From positions 1-28,492 of the forward strand of contig CBDUMN010000042.1 in NCBI GenBank assembly GCA_965368335.1: DNA of 28,492 nucleotides, read 5' to 3'. Under the pieces are notes generated by a model. It did not search any database, had not been told where the DNA came from, and saw only the letters and a list, made by a program, of their open reading frames with translations. The position numbers and the translations under genes are program-made. Shown here piece after piece: positions 1 through 9,172 of the stretch (position 1 is its first letter; every line of letters starts with the position of its first letter). This DNA comes from CBDUMN01 sp965368335 (lineage in GTDB: Bacteria > Pseudomonadota > Alphaproteobacteria > Rhodospirillales > JAPHRK01).

Positions 1-1536
1 ATGCACTGCCCCGTGGCCGTCGTGACGCCCGAAGATGTGGCCCAGGGCGTGATTGATATCGCCAAGGAATTTCCAAAAGCGGCATTAACCACCTCCTTCG
101 TCGGCGACGAAGCTGTCGCCCCGGCCCGCAAGCTGTTCGCCAAAGCAGGCATCCCGACGTTCGACACGCCACTCAAGGCAGTCCAGGCCTTCATGCATAC
201 GATCCAATACCGTCGCAATCAGGAACTGCTGATGGAGACTCCTCCGTCACTGCCGACCAACTTCAAACCGGCAACGGATACCGCCCGTCTGATCGTCGAA
301 AACGCCCTCGCCAGTGGCCACGAATTCATGAGTGAGCCCGAAGCCAAGGCGGTTCTAGCATCCTACGGCGTCCCGACGGTAGAAACCCATATCGTCAAAT
401 CGCCCGAAACAGCCAGGGTCAAGTCCGAGTCCATGGCTTTTCCCGTCGCCCTGAAAATCATTTCACCGCAAATCACCCATAAATCCGATGTGGGCGGCGT
501 AGTGCTCGACCTGCAAACACCGGACGAAGTGGAAAAAGCGGCCCACGACATGTTGGAACGGGTTCACGCCTTCAAAGACGACGTGGAGGTTTCCGGCTTC
601 TCCATCCAAACCATGGAGCGCCGCCCAGGAGCCCACGAATTGATTATCGGCGTGGTTAGCGACCCGATCTTCGGACCGGTTATCTTGTTTGGCGAAGGAG
701 GAACGGCAGTCGAAGTGATCGGCGATCGCGCGATCGCTCTGCCGCCACTCAACATGGCTCTGGCCGAAGATTTGGTCTCCCAAACTCGTGTATACAAACT
801 TCTCAAAGGCTACCGGGACCGCCCCGCCGCCGATATCGAAGCGATTTGTCTGGCGCTCAACCAAGTGGCCCAGTTGATCACCGACGTCCCCGAAATTGCC
901 GAACTGGACATCAACCCGCTGTTTGCCGACAGCAAGGGGGTCGTCGCCCTCGATGCCAGGATCAAGGTTGCGCCCGCCACCCAAAGCGGGTCCAAGCGAC
1001 TGGCTATTCGTCCCTATCCGGCCAACCTCGAATCTTCATTCACCATGCACAATGGCCGTGAAGTGATGATCCGTCCGATCCGTCCGGAAGACGAACCCAA
1101 TCACCATGTTTTCATTTCCAAGTTGACCCCGGAAGACATCCGTTTCCGGTTCTTTGGTTTGGTTAAGGAGTTGCCCCATAGCCAAATGGCCCGCCTGACC
1201 CAGATTGACTACGACCGGGAAATGGCTTTCATCGCCATCGGACAGGATGACAAGCACGAAGACGAGACACTCGGCGTGGTGCGCATCGTCGCAACGCGGG
1301 ACAACACCGTCTCCGAATTTTCTATTGTCGTCCGGTCAGATCTCAAGGCCACAGGGCTTGCCAAAGAACTGATGAAAAAGATGATCACTTACTGCAAAGG
1401 TCGAGAGACTAAACAGTTGATCGGGCAGGTGTTGAAAGAAAATACCCGGATGATCCATTTCGTCGAGACCCTAGGCTTCAAGATCACCGGCCACCCGGAA
1501 CCCGGCGTCGTGGAAGTCACTCTGGACCTGAGTTAA
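1..1536 (+). CDS. Acyl-CoA synthetase (NDP/ADP-forming) with C-terminal GNAT acetyltransferase domain, 5'-truncated
   Basis: This is the C-terminal 511 residues of a protein whose family is normally about 900 residues; the window edge removes the CoA-binding and first ligase domains, so the ATG at base 1 is probably internal. Residues about 1-75 fit the end of a succinyl-CoA-ligase-like domain. Residues about 95-325 are an ATP-grasp domain with the family-typical stretch KIISPQITHKSDVGGV near residues 152-167. Residues about 350-511 are a GNAT N-acetyltransferase domain starting with the typical IRPIRPED segment. Relatives form acyl-CoA from acid, CoA and ATP, or act as protein lysine acetyltransferases (Pat-like) that control acetyl-CoA synthetase. 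Which role applies cannot be read from this part. The stop codon overlaps that of the convergent methyltransferase gene. Confidence 0.9.
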   Translation: MHCPVAVVTPEDVAQGVIDIAKEFPKAALTTSFVGDEAVAPARKLFAKAGIPTFDTPLKAVQAFMHTIQYRRNQELLMETPPSLPTNFKPATDTARLIVENALASGHEFMSEPEAKAVLASYGVPTVETHIVKSPETARVKSESMAFPVALKIISPQITHKSDVGGVVLDLQTPDEVEKAAHDMLERVHAFKDDVEVSGFSIQTMERRPGAHELIIGVVSDPIFGPVILFGEGGTAVEVIGDRAIALPPLNMALAEDLVSQTRVYKLLKGYRDRPAADIEAICLALNQVAQLITDVPEIAELDINPLFADSKGVVALDARIKVAPATQSGSKRLAIRPYPANLESSFTMHNGREVMIRPIRPEDEPNHHVFISKLTPEDIRFRFFGLVKELPHSQMARLTQIDYDREMAFIAIGQDDKHEDETLGVVRIVATRDNTVSEFSIVVRSDLKATGLAKELMKKMITYCKGRETKQLIGQVLKENTRMIHFVETLGFKITGHPEPGVVEVTLDLS

Positions 1537-2660
1537 CCCTTCGGAGACAACGCGCCAGTCGTATAGAGCTTAACGGTGAGCCCTCCATGGGAGACGGGCT
1601 CACCGGTCGCGACAAAAGAAAGACCGGTGGCCTTAGCCAGCGATGGCTTGCTCGTTATCAACCCAACCCGCCAACCGGCAAACTGTTCCATCAGCGTCTG
1701 ACCAAGGGATTTGTATAGCGGGAACAATCGCTTAGGATTGCCGATCCGTCCACCATAGGGCGGATTGACAATGACCAGACCGGGCGGACCAGACGGCGGC
1801 ATAGCCCCACTGATCGGAGCCTCACGAAACTCGGTTAAGGCGCTCACACCGGCCCGCTCGGCATTGGCCCGGCTCATCTGCACCGCCCCGGCATCCCGGT
1901 CGCTGCCATAAAAACGGATGCCCTCGGCGACGGGCTCGACCATCTTATCACGCATTTTTCGCCATGCCGCCTCATCGAAACCGGCAAAACGTTCAAAGGC
2001 AAAATGCCGCGAGCGCCCCGGAACGAGCCCGGCCGCTATTTCAGCCGCTTCGATCACAAAGGTCCCGGCCCCACACATAGGATCGACCACCGGCTCAGCA
2101 CCGTTAAACCCACATTGGCGCAAAAACAGAGCCGCCATGGTTTCCCGCATGGGCGCTTTGTTGACCGCTTCCTTATGGCCGCGCTTGTGCAACCCCTCGC
2201 CCGAAGTGTCGAGACTGATGGTGCAGAGGTCGTTGTGGATACGCACCTTGACGCAGATTTCGGCATCACGCTCTATTGAGACGCCGAGACCTTCCTTAAG
2301 GGCTTTCTCAACACGCTCGGCGGCAGCGCCCGAATGATAAATACGGGAACGCTTGCAGGAGACCTCGACACGCACCGGAACGTCGAGGCGCAGGAACTCG
2401 ACCCAGGGGAAGCGCCGCATCCGCTTGTCCAACTGAGCCAAATGAGGGGTCCTAAACTCTCCGATCCGAACAAGAACCTTGCTCGCCCCCCTCAGTTGCA
2501 GATTGGCCCGCCAGATTTCCGACCAGCCGCCCCGAACCGTGACGCCGCCTTTTTCGACAACGGGAGCGCGGAAACCTTTCTCCGCCGCTTCCGCACGGAG
2601 GGCATCTTCCAGACCCGGCACCGAAACCAGGAAAATTTCTAAATGATCAACCGAACTCAT
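1533..2660 (-). CDS. THUMP-domain class I SAM-dependent RNA methyltransferase (RlmL/YpsC-like)
   Basis: A 375-residue cytoplasmic protein. The N-terminal third (about residues 45-150) fits a ferredoxin-like/THUMP RNA-binding region with the phrase YHSGAAAERVEKAL. The C-terminal half is a Rossmann methyltransferase with the SAM-binding motif DPMCGAGTFVIEAA and the catalytic N-P-P-Y tetrad in VNPPYGGRIGN, typical of N2-guanine RNA methyltransferases such as the RlmL N-terminal half. Expected substrate is 23S rRNA or another structured RNA. I chose the ATG at 2660; an in-frame TTG at 2693 would add eleven residues that look like leader rather than protein. It is convergent with the preceding synthetase gene, the two stop codons sharing the palindrome TTAA. 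Family confident, exact target base not. Confidence 0.92.
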   Translation of the reverse strand: MSSVDHLEIFLVSVPGLEDALRAEAAEKGFRAPVVEKGGVTVRGGWSEIWRANLQLRGASKVLVRIGEFRTPHLAQLDKRMRRFPWVEFLRLDVPVRVEVSCKRSRIYHSGAAAERVEKALKEGLGVSIERDAEICVKVRIHNDLCTISLDTSGEGLHKRGHKEAVNKAPMRETMAALFLRQCGFNGAEPVVDPMCGAGTFVIEAAEIAAGLVPGRSRHFAFERFAGFDEAAWRKMRDKMVEPVAEGIRFYGSDRDAGAVQMSRANAERAGVSALTEFREAPISGAMPPSGPPGLVIVNPPYGGRIGNPKRLFPLYKSLGQTLMEQFAGWRVGLITSKPSLAKATGLSFVATGEPVSHGGLTVKLYTTGALSPKG

Positions 2661-2751
2661 GTGGATTCCATATTCCGGCGGAAACGCGACCAAACCCCGC
2701 CGACTGGAAGGAAGGCAGGTAGGCGCATAGCCTCTACTTCATCTTGTCCAT

Positions 2752-5700
2752 TTAGCTCTTGCCCGCCAATACCCGCTCGATAACAACCAACAGGCGGTCG
2801 AGTTTTAGAGGTTTGACCATGCTCTCGACAACCCATTCATGAGCCTGGGCCTCCAACTCTTCGCTCCCCTCTTGCGGCAACAGCCCAATCAGGGGAATTG
2901 CCGAAAATTCGGGATTGGACTTCATGACCCGAAGCGCTTCAATAGCGTTTGCATCCAAAGGATCCAATTCGAGCACCACCGCACTAGGCTTGGTATGACG
3001 GCAAACGCCCAGTCCACCGATCACATCATTGGCGGTTAACACCTCGATCCCTTTGACCGTTTTGAAGAACTCTTCCAGCAAGAACTGATTTCTGACGTTC
3101 TTGTCGATGTAGAGAATTTTCGTATCGTTCGGAAGTTCGACCTGAGGCAGACGAACATCAATTTCGATGTCATCGACCGGCTTGGCCACACGCCCTTTGC
3201 TGGCGCTGGTCAAAGGCAAATCGAACCAGAAGGTGCTGCCCTTATTGGGGATGCTCTGAAAGCCAATGGCGCCTCCCATGCTTTCCACCAATTCCTTACT
3301 GATGGTGAGGCCGACCCCGGTCCCCTCGATGGTCGTCTTATCCAGCGATAAGCGGTTGAAGGGCTTGAAAACCATATCCTGCTTGTCGAGATCGATGCCA
3401 ATTCCGGTATCGACCACTTCAAAACGCCACATTCCCCCATTGGTTTTTCCGCCGCGCAAGATTACCGACCCGCCCGGCTTATTGTATTTGATGGCGTTGG
3501 AAAGCAGGTTGATCAGTATTTGCTTGGCCCGGATCACATCGGCGGAAACAAACTCGACATCGGCAATTTCGCATTCGTTCTTGATTTGGATATTCATCCG
3601 TTCCGCCAGGGATGAGGCCATGACCATGCAGGGTACAATAATATTTTCCAGCCGGACTGGCTCAATCATCAACGAAATGGCGCCGGATTCGATACCGGCG
3701 AGGTCCAGCACTTCATTGACCAGACTGAGTAAATGTCGCCCGCCATCAAGGATACTGTCCACATAGTCACGATGCTTATCGGACAGGCCGTCGTTCTCCG
3801 ATTGCAGCATTTCGCCAAAGCCCAGAATAGCATTGAGCGGCGTCCGCAATTCGTGGCTCATGGAAGAGAGGAACTGCGACTTGGCCTGATTGGCCGCATT
3901 CGCCACATCCTTGGCCTCTTCCAGCTCCTTGATCACCTCCTGCATCTGAGTAATATCGGTATTGACAACCCCAATCCCGGTAATGGAACCGGCAGTATTG
4001 TGGATCGGAAACGTCGTGCTCATCATCGTTTCGAACGGATGGTTCTCAAGCGGGAAGTAAATTTCGGTTTGCTGGCTGCGGCCTGTGGTCGTGACCTTCA
4101 GCTCCAGGGCGCGGAACGGTGCATAGACTTGGTAACTGTAAATTTCATCCAGCCGCCTACCGATAACCTCTTCTTCAGTAAGATTGTGGTTCTCCAGGAA
4201 GTTCCGATTGACCATGAGGAACCGCCCGGTCGTATCTTTGAGCATGATTTCCGACGAAGCATTGTCGATCACGGCGCGAAGACGCTTCTCGCTCTCCATA
4301 ACCGAAGCCAGGGCTTTTTTCTTGTCGGTCACATCGCGGATATTGATCACGGCCCCGCCGACACTCTCCCTTTGGGCAGACTGGTAGGGGAATATCTGCA
4401 TTTCAAATGTATTTTCATCCCGAACGAACTCAAGCTGCTCAATCGATCCCTTTTTATTTACGTGGCGAACTTTATCGATGAAATCATCGACTTCGAACAT
4501 GAGCGGGACAGAAGCGAGATGCTGGGTTGTTAAAGTCGGTTCCGTTTTGAAGAAGTCCATCGACCGCCGGTTCTGACGTCGAATAATCAGGTCGCTATCA
4601 ACCACCAGTGTCGCCAAATCGGAACTGTTCTGAATATTCTCCATATCATCCAGCGCTTCCGCCAGTTCCTGCGTCCGCATGGAGAGTTCGTCGTTGACCG
4701 TGGTCAGTTCTTCGTTGGCCGCCTGGAGTTCTTCGTTTGACGTTTCAAGCTCTTCATTGGAGGCTTGCAGCTCTTCATTGGAGGCCTGCGCCTCTTCGTT
4801 CATCGACTGTAATTCTTCATTCGATGTTTCAAGTTCTTCGATAACCGTCTGCAGGCTTTCCCGGGTCGTTGTCAATTCGTGCTCAAGCTCGGAAATCTGC
4901 TCGAGAGAATAACGACCGGCAACTTCTGGATCAGCCGCCTCAACAAGATCGCGAGCTTCAACCAACTCGAAGCTCACCAACAAGAAGTTTTCGGTCGGCA
5001 TGGATGTACTAACCGGGCGCACCGCCGCCCGACACATCAGGTCTTCTCCATTAATCTTGATCGGTATCGGACGGGTCAGGGCGGTATCGCCCGAACGCAA
5101 CACCTTCTGGACAATCGCCCGCAGCTCCGTACGCATGGGCTGATAGACGATATTGAACAGGCTGAAGTCCGCCCTGCCCGGTTTCAAATTGATGTAGGGA
5201 GAAACCTCGCCAATGATCTCGACAATTTCGCCAACCTCGGAAACCAGGACACTGGGTGGCGCATAGGCATCAAACAAGGTCTTCCTGCCATTATCGACGG
5301 TTTCCGCCGCTTGCGAAGCCTGAGCCGCCGCACTTTGACGGCTGCTTTGCAAGCCAGTCAGAGCCGTTGCAGAAAGCGAACTGGGAATGATCGCCGGAAC
5401 GTCGCGCTTTAAGAAAATACGCAGCTTGCGATCAAGGGTTGTGAAAATACTTGAGTTCTGCCCGACCGTTTCGGACTGCCCCAGGAACAAAATACCGCCA
5501 GGATTGAGAGCGTAATGGAAAATTCTGAAAACCCGCTCTTGAAGCCCCGACTTGAAATAGATCAGCAGATTGCGACAAGTGATGGCGTCAAGGCGAACGA
5601 AGGGGGGGTCTTGGACCAGATTCTGATTGGCGAAAACCACCAGATCGCGAATACGCCGATCAACCTGGAAAAACCGATCCTGCTGAACGAAATACTTATT

Positions 5701-6930
5701 GAGCATCTCAGGTGAGACATTTTCAATTGAGGTTTCCGGGTAAATCCCCTTACGGCCGAATTGCGTGGCTTCGGGGTTAATATCCGTCGCAAAAACCTGA
5801 ATATTGAACGCGTTAAGCTTGTCCCCCAACTCTTCAGCCAGAATGATGGCGATGGAATAAGCCTCTTCGCCCGTCGCACAACCCGGCACCCAAATCCGAA
5901 TATCGTCTCCCGGCCTCTTCTTCATTATTACTTTGCGAAGAATGGCACGGAAGGTGTCAAACGCAGGCGCGTCGCGGAAGAAGGAGGTAACGCAGATCAG
6001 AAACTTCGTCGCCAGAGCTTCCAGCTCATCGGGTTGATCTTCGACAAATTTGGCGTATTCCTGAATATCCGACATTTGCAGAACCGCCATACGGCGCTCA
6101 ATCTGCCGGGTGATCGTCGATTCCTTGTAGTTGGAAAAATCCATCCGCGTATAGGCGTATATATTGCGAACGATATTATCGAGAGACGTAACCGTGCTGC
6201 TGTCTTCGATAACCTCGGCCACTTTGACCCGCGGGTGACTGGCGATAGAACTCAATTGAGAGGCGATATCCTGCGGCGACAATATCTGATCGACGCCCGC
6301 TTTGATCGCCGCCTGCGGCATGCTGTCATACTTAGCGGTTTCCGGCATCTGAGCGATGCATATTCCACCCGAAGCATTGATGGCGCGCACCCCATGAGCG
6401 CCATCCGACCCGGTCCCCGACATGACGATGCCGATAGCACGCTCACCCAGATCATCGGCCATACTGGAGAACAGATAGTCTACCGACGGCTTGGCTCCAA
6501 TATCGGAAATGGGTGTGCGCAAACGTAACTTGCCGTCCTTGACATAGATATCGTTATTGGGAGGACCGACAAAAATCTTGTCGGCAACAAGCGGCGTATT
6601 GTCTTCCACCTCCTCGACGTCCAACTTGGTCTCACGGGCCAAGAGATCGGCCATCATGGAACGATGCTGGGGCGACATATGCTGCGCCACCACATAGGCC
6701 ATGTTGGCGCCCTTGGGCAAGTCCGCAACGAACAGGCGCAACGCTTCAAGACCACCAGCCGATGCCCCGATCCCAACGACAATCAGTTTCGTCTTGACGA
6801 CCTCACGCTGGCGGTCGAGTTTCGCTTTCCCCCTGGGTTTACCCGAGGCGGTCTTTTTGGCCATCGTTTTTTTAGCAGGCGCAGGCTTCGCTTCCGCCCG
6901 CTTGCTATCGTTTGAACTTTTTTTGACCAT
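2752..6930 (-). CDS. CheB-CheR-PAS-histidine kinase fusion with degenerate C-terminal receiver
   Basis: A 1392-residue soluble signalling protein. Order: Lys/Ala-rich tail (1-46); CheB methylesterase (about 48-235) with the triad Ser57, His84, Asp176; CheR methyltransferase (about 245-510) with VTSFFRD and the SAM motif PGCATGEEAYS; a PAS-like region (about 555-660); a heptad coiled coil rich in SNEELQ (about 675-765); PAS domains about 770-875 and 880-995; a HisKA domain with His1026 in SHELRTPLN; HATPase with Asn1145, Asp1174 and GTGVGL (1203-1208); and a receiver-like domain (about 1270-1390). In that last domain Glu1321 sits where the phosphoacceptor Asp belongs and one acidic-pocket residue is Lys1277, while Lys1373 is kept. 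CheB/CheR fusions of this kind usually act outside classical chemotaxis. The gene follows the hemerythrin hybrid by 23 bases, so co-transcription is likely. It is the last gene of the sensory cluster. Confidence 0.95.
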   Translation of the reverse strand: MVKKSSNDSKRAEAKPAPAKKTMAKKTASGKPRGKAKLDRQREVVKTKLIVVGIGASAGGLEALRLFVADLPKGANMAYVVAQHMSPQHRSMMADLLARETKLDVEEVEDNTPLVADKIFVGPPNNDIYVKDGKLRLRTPISDIGAKPSVDYLFSSMADDLGERAIGIVMSGTGSDGAHGVRAINASGGICIAQMPETAKYDSMPQAAIKAGVDQILSPQDIASQLSSIASHPRVKVAEVIEDSSTVTSLDNIVRNIYAYTRMDFSNYKESTITRQIERRMAVLQMSDIQEYAKFVEDQPDELEALATKFLICVTSFFRDAPAFDTFRAILRKVIMKKRPGDDIRIWVPGCATGEEAYSIAIILAEELGDKLNAFNIQVFATDINPEATQFGRKGIYPETSIENVSPEMLNKYFVQQDRFFQVDRRIRDLVVFANQNLVQDPPFVRLDAITCRNLLIYFKSGLQERVFRIFHYALNPGGILFLGQSETVGQNSSIFTTLDRKLRIFLKRDVPAIIPSSLSATALTGLQSSRQSAAAQASQAAETVDNGRKTLFDAYAPPSVLVSEVGEIVEIIGEVSPYINLKPGRADFSLFNIVYQPMRTELRAIVQKVLRSGDTALTRPIPIKINGEDLMCRAAVRPVSTSMPTENFLLVSFELVEARDLVEAADPEVAGRYSLEQISELEHELTTTRESLQTVIEELETSNEELQSMNEEAQASNEELQASNEELETSNEELQAANEELTTVNDELSMRTQELAEALDDMENIQNSSDLATLVVDSDLIIRRQNRRSMDFFKTEPTLTTQHLASVPLMFEVDDFIDKVRHVNKKGSIEQLEFVRDENTFEMQIFPYQSAQRESVGGAVINIRDVTDKKKALASVMESEKRLRAVIDNASSEIMLKDTTGRFLMVNRNFLENHNLTEEEVIGRRLDEIYSYQVYAPFRALELKVTTTGRSQQTEIYFPLENHPFETMMSTTFPIHNTAGSITGIGVVNTDITQMQEVIKELEEAKDVANAANQAKSQFLSSMSHELRTPLNAILGFGEMLQSENDGLSDKHRDYVDSILDGGRHLLSLVNEVLDLAGIESGAISLMIEPVRLENIIVPCMVMASSLAERMNIQIKNECEIADVEFVSADVIRAKQILINLLSNAIKYNKPGGSVILRGGKTNGGMWRFEVVDTGIGIDLDKQDMVFKPFNRLSLDKTTIEGTGVGLTISKELVESMGGAIGFQSIPNKGSTFWFDLPLTSASKGRVAKPVDDIEIDVRLPQVELPNDTKILYIDKNVRNQFLLEEFFKTVKGIEVLTANDVIGGLGVCRHTKPSAVVLELDPLDANAIEALRVMKSNPEFSAIPLIGLLPQEGSEELEAQAHEWVVESMVKPLKLDRLLVVIERVLAGKS
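4684..4839 (-). repeat. In-frame 21-base tandem repeats encoding a heptad coiled coil
   Basis: Imperfect 21-base units inside the CheB-CheR-kinase gene encode about seven copies of a seven-residue unit close to S-N-E-E-L-Q/E-A/T (residues about 698-749). Such signalling coiled coils join CheR to PAS-kinase modules in this family. The near-identical DNA units could shift copy number by slippage in steps that keep the frame. Confidence 0.75.
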
Positions 6931-6953
6931 AAAACTGCTCTACCGCCTTCGTC

Positions 6954-8549
6954 CTATTGTTCATATTCTTTTTTATCTATATCGGCGAGGGCGCGCTTGA
7001 TGGCCTCGCTCCGCCCGCCTACGTAAGAAGCCATTTTCATGTCGTCATGCAGGATATGATCGACGAGCCATTCTTTCAGAAATCTCTGCAAGCGGGCTTC
7101 GCTTTCCACGTCACGATCTTTGCGCCATTTTGCCGCCAACTCTTTTATTTTTCGGTGCATCTCCCGATGCTGCTTTTTCTGCAACTCAAGGCCGGGATAC
7201 CCACAGGCCTCCATCACGGCTTCTTCACGCTCGAAATGGAAGACCGTATAAAGCAGCAACTCCTTGACAACATACTCTATTTGATTGTCTGCAAGATCGA
7301 GATTGGCGAGCTTATTGAGCAGGGAGATCAGTTTTTTATGATCTTCATCGATTGCCTCGACGCCGATGCGCAGATGGTCGCCCCAAATCACCACGCTGGC
7401 ATTGCTAACGATGGGGAGCTCAAACCAGAAAACGCTGCCGTTACCGGGGGAGCTATCGACACCGATCCGCCCTGACAAACGATCAATGAGCATTTGCGTC
7501 ACCGGAAGGCCGATACCCGTGCCTTCCCGGCTAAGCAGTGGGTTTGAATTAACCTGATAAAACACATCGAAGATTTTTTCGCATTCGGCTTTCGACAAAC
7601 CGCGCCCATCATCGGCGACGGAAATGCGGACAAATTGATCGGCCGTTTCGTAACAGTTGATTGTTACCTTCCCGCCATCTTTATTATACTTGATGGCATT
7701 GGACAGCAGGTTCATCAACGCTTGCTTGAAGCGAATTCGATCCGTACGCAGTTCCGGAATTTCCTTGTCCGAAACGTTATTAATGATCTCGATATTACGT
7801 TTGCGCCCGAGAGGAAGAGAAAACGCAACACATTCGCTGACGATTTCCACAACATCCACGTGTTCGAGCGAAATGGAAACATGGTCGGACTCGATTTTCG
7901 CCAAATCGAGAATCTGATTAATCAAGGTGAGTAGATGCTCGCCCCCATCGATAATGCTGGTGACGTGAGACAATTGGACATCCGTCAATTTATGCGTCGG
8001 GTCGTATTGAAGCAGCTGAGCGAACCCCAACACCGCGTTCATCGGTGTGCGCAACTCATGGCTCATGTTGGTCAGAAACTCGAATTTAGCCCGATCCGAC
8101 GCGATGGCCCGTTGTTTCGCAGCCACCAGTTCCTTTCTGAACGCGCTCCGTTCCACGGCGTATTTGATCGCCCGACGCACGACCTCGCCCTGGGTTGAGA
8201 AATCCGTGCCCTTGACGAGATAGTCATCCGCCCCGGACCGCAAAGCCGCTTCGCCGATATCCTCGTCGTCCAGGCCGGTTAGCACGACGATCGGCACATT
8301 CTCCCTTTTCTTGACCAGCGCCTCGACACCACCAATGCCCTGACTATCCGGCAGCCCTAGGTCGAGAACGATAACATCGGGGACAGGCTCGAAATTAAGC
8401 GCTTCCATGGCATCGTGCAGGGTTGTGACAAGCGTGAAGATAATGCCGCTATCTTTATCGATCCGCTCAAGAATCGCATCGGCGTCGGCAGGCGAATCCT
8501 CAACCAAAAGCGCATTAATGACTTGACCGGTCATATTATTTTTTTCCAC
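6954..8549 (-). CDS. Receiver-histidine kinase hybrid with C-terminal hemerythrin domain
   Basis: A 531-residue soluble protein. An N-terminal receiver (about 10-130) has the acidic pair E17-D18, phosphoacceptor Asp63 and Lys113. A HisKA/HATPase kinase (about 150-380) has His164 in SHELRTPMN, Asn284, Asp313 and GTGIGL (343-348). Residues about 386-512 form a bacteriohemerythrin domain with all seven expected di-iron ligands: His404, His438, Glu442, His461, His465, His498 and Asp503. Hemerythrins bind O2 (or NO) reversibly at a di-iron site, so this should be an oxygen- or redox-gated kinase that also receives phosphate at its own receiver. The GTG at 8549 is preceded by TAGGAG nine bases upstream; an ATG at 8534 with weaker AGGTGG is the alternative and shortens it by five residues. 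It lies 160 bases after the small receiver and 23 bases before the CheB-CheR gene. Confidence 0.95.
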   Translation of the reverse strand: MEKNNMTGQVINALLVEDSPADADAILERIDKDSGIIFTLVTTLHDAMEALNFEPVPDVIVLDLGLPDSQGIGGVEALVKKRENVPIVVLTGLDDEDIGEAALRSGADDYLVKGTDFSTQGEVVRRAIKYAVERSAFRKELVAAKQRAIASDRAKFEFLTNMSHELRTPMNAVLGFAQLLQYDPTHKLTDVQLSHVTSIIDGGEHLLTLINQILDLAKIESDHVSISLEHVDVVEIVSECVAFSLPLGRKRNIEIINNVSDKEIPELRTDRIRFKQALMNLLSNAIKYNKDGGKVTINCYETADQFVRISVADDGRGLSKAECEKIFDVFYQVNSNPLLSREGTGIGLPVTQMLIDRLSGRIGVDSSPGNGSVFWFELPIVSNASVVIWGDHLRIGVEAIDEDHKKLISLLNKLANLDLADNQIEYVVKELLLYTVFHFEREEAVMEACGYPGLELQKKQHREMHRKIKELAAKWRKDRDVESEARLQRFLKEWLVDHILHDDMKMASYVGGRSEAIKRALADIDKKEYEQ

Positions 8550-8651
8550 CTGGGGCGGCTCCTAGGACAAACACTCTCAAATAGACTGCGAATAATACTA
8601 TCCACCTGAAAATTTAGCCGCTATTGCAAAGGCTTGGGCCTCAAAAGATTT

Positions 8652-8667
8652 GCTTATGATCGTAAGC
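8652..8667. repeat. 16-base near-perfect palindrome in the receiver/hybrid-kinase gap
   Basis: GCTTATGATCGTAAGC has five-base arms GCTTA/TAAGC around a GATC core with one mismatched pair. It sits in the 160-base gap between the single-domain receiver and the hemerythrin hybrid kinase. It could be an operator for an internal promoter or a short mRNA hairpin; there is no T-run, so it is not a simple terminator. Confidence 0.4.
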
Positions 8668-8709
8668 TTCCGGTTTGTCGAGTTCAACTTTTTTGCCCAC
8701 TTCGGTTTG

Positions 8710-9162
8710 TTACCTATCGTGCGGCAGTTTAACGATACTGAACCAGAAACCTTCGATTTCCTGAATGATTGTTGCGAACTGATCAAGCTGCAACGGCTTG
8801 GGGATATAGCAGTTGGCGTGCAAATCGTAGCTTCGAATTACGTCCGCTTCGGCTGTCGAGCTGGTCAGGACAACCACCGGAATCCGCCTTAGAGTTGGGT
8901 CTTCCTTAACCTCGGCGAGAACCTCACGGCCGTCTTTTTTCGGTAGGTTGAGATCGAGCAAAATGATGTCCGGCAGCACCGCATCTTCATAAGGGGTTTC
9001 CTTACGCAAAAACTTCATCGCCTCTACGCCGTCCATAACGACATGCAGATTGTTGGCGATCTTGCTGTCTTCCATTACTTCACGAAGGATATCGACATCC
9101 GATTCCGAGTCCTCGACCAGCAGAATTTCCGCCGGGGTGACCCCTGGTTGGGCTTTTGACAT
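8710..9162 (-). CDS. Single-domain response regulator (Rcp1-like)
   Basis: A 150-residue receiver with no output domain. The acidic pocket is E17-D18, the phosphoacceptor is Asp70 in LLDLNLPKKDGRE, and the switch Thr100 and Lys122 (in PKP) are present. The KKDGRE sequence after the phosphorylation site and the overall length match the Rcp1/phytochrome-partner type of receiver. The upstream kinase gene has the matching HisKA type (ASHDLQEPLR) and ends ten bases before, so these two are a probable cognate pair. The kinase stop codon TAG is itself part of the TAGGAG ribosome-binding site seven bases before this ATG, which favours coupled translation. It may pass phosphate to the downstream hybrid proteins. 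Confidence 0.95.
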   Translation of the reverse strand: MSKAQPGVTPAEILLVEDSESDVDILREVMEDSKIANNLHVVMDGVEAMKFLRKETPYEDAVLPDIILLDLNLPKKDGREVLAEVKEDPTLRRIPVVVLTSSTAEADVIRSYDLHANCYIPKPLQLDQFATIIQEIEGFWFSIVKLPHDR

Positions 9163-9172
9163 TACTGTACTC

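Noticed and set aside
3733..4533. 266-codon open frame (plus) inside the CheB-CheR-kinase gene, and a similar 255-codon one at 5761-6528
   Set aside because: Both are antisense to conserved PAS, CheR and CheB sequence and show no domain, ribosome-binding site or sensible codon use.
4684..4839. Tandem repeats as a possible CRISPR or satellite array
   Set aside because: The units are in frame, lack unique spacers and encode a known coiled-coil heptad.
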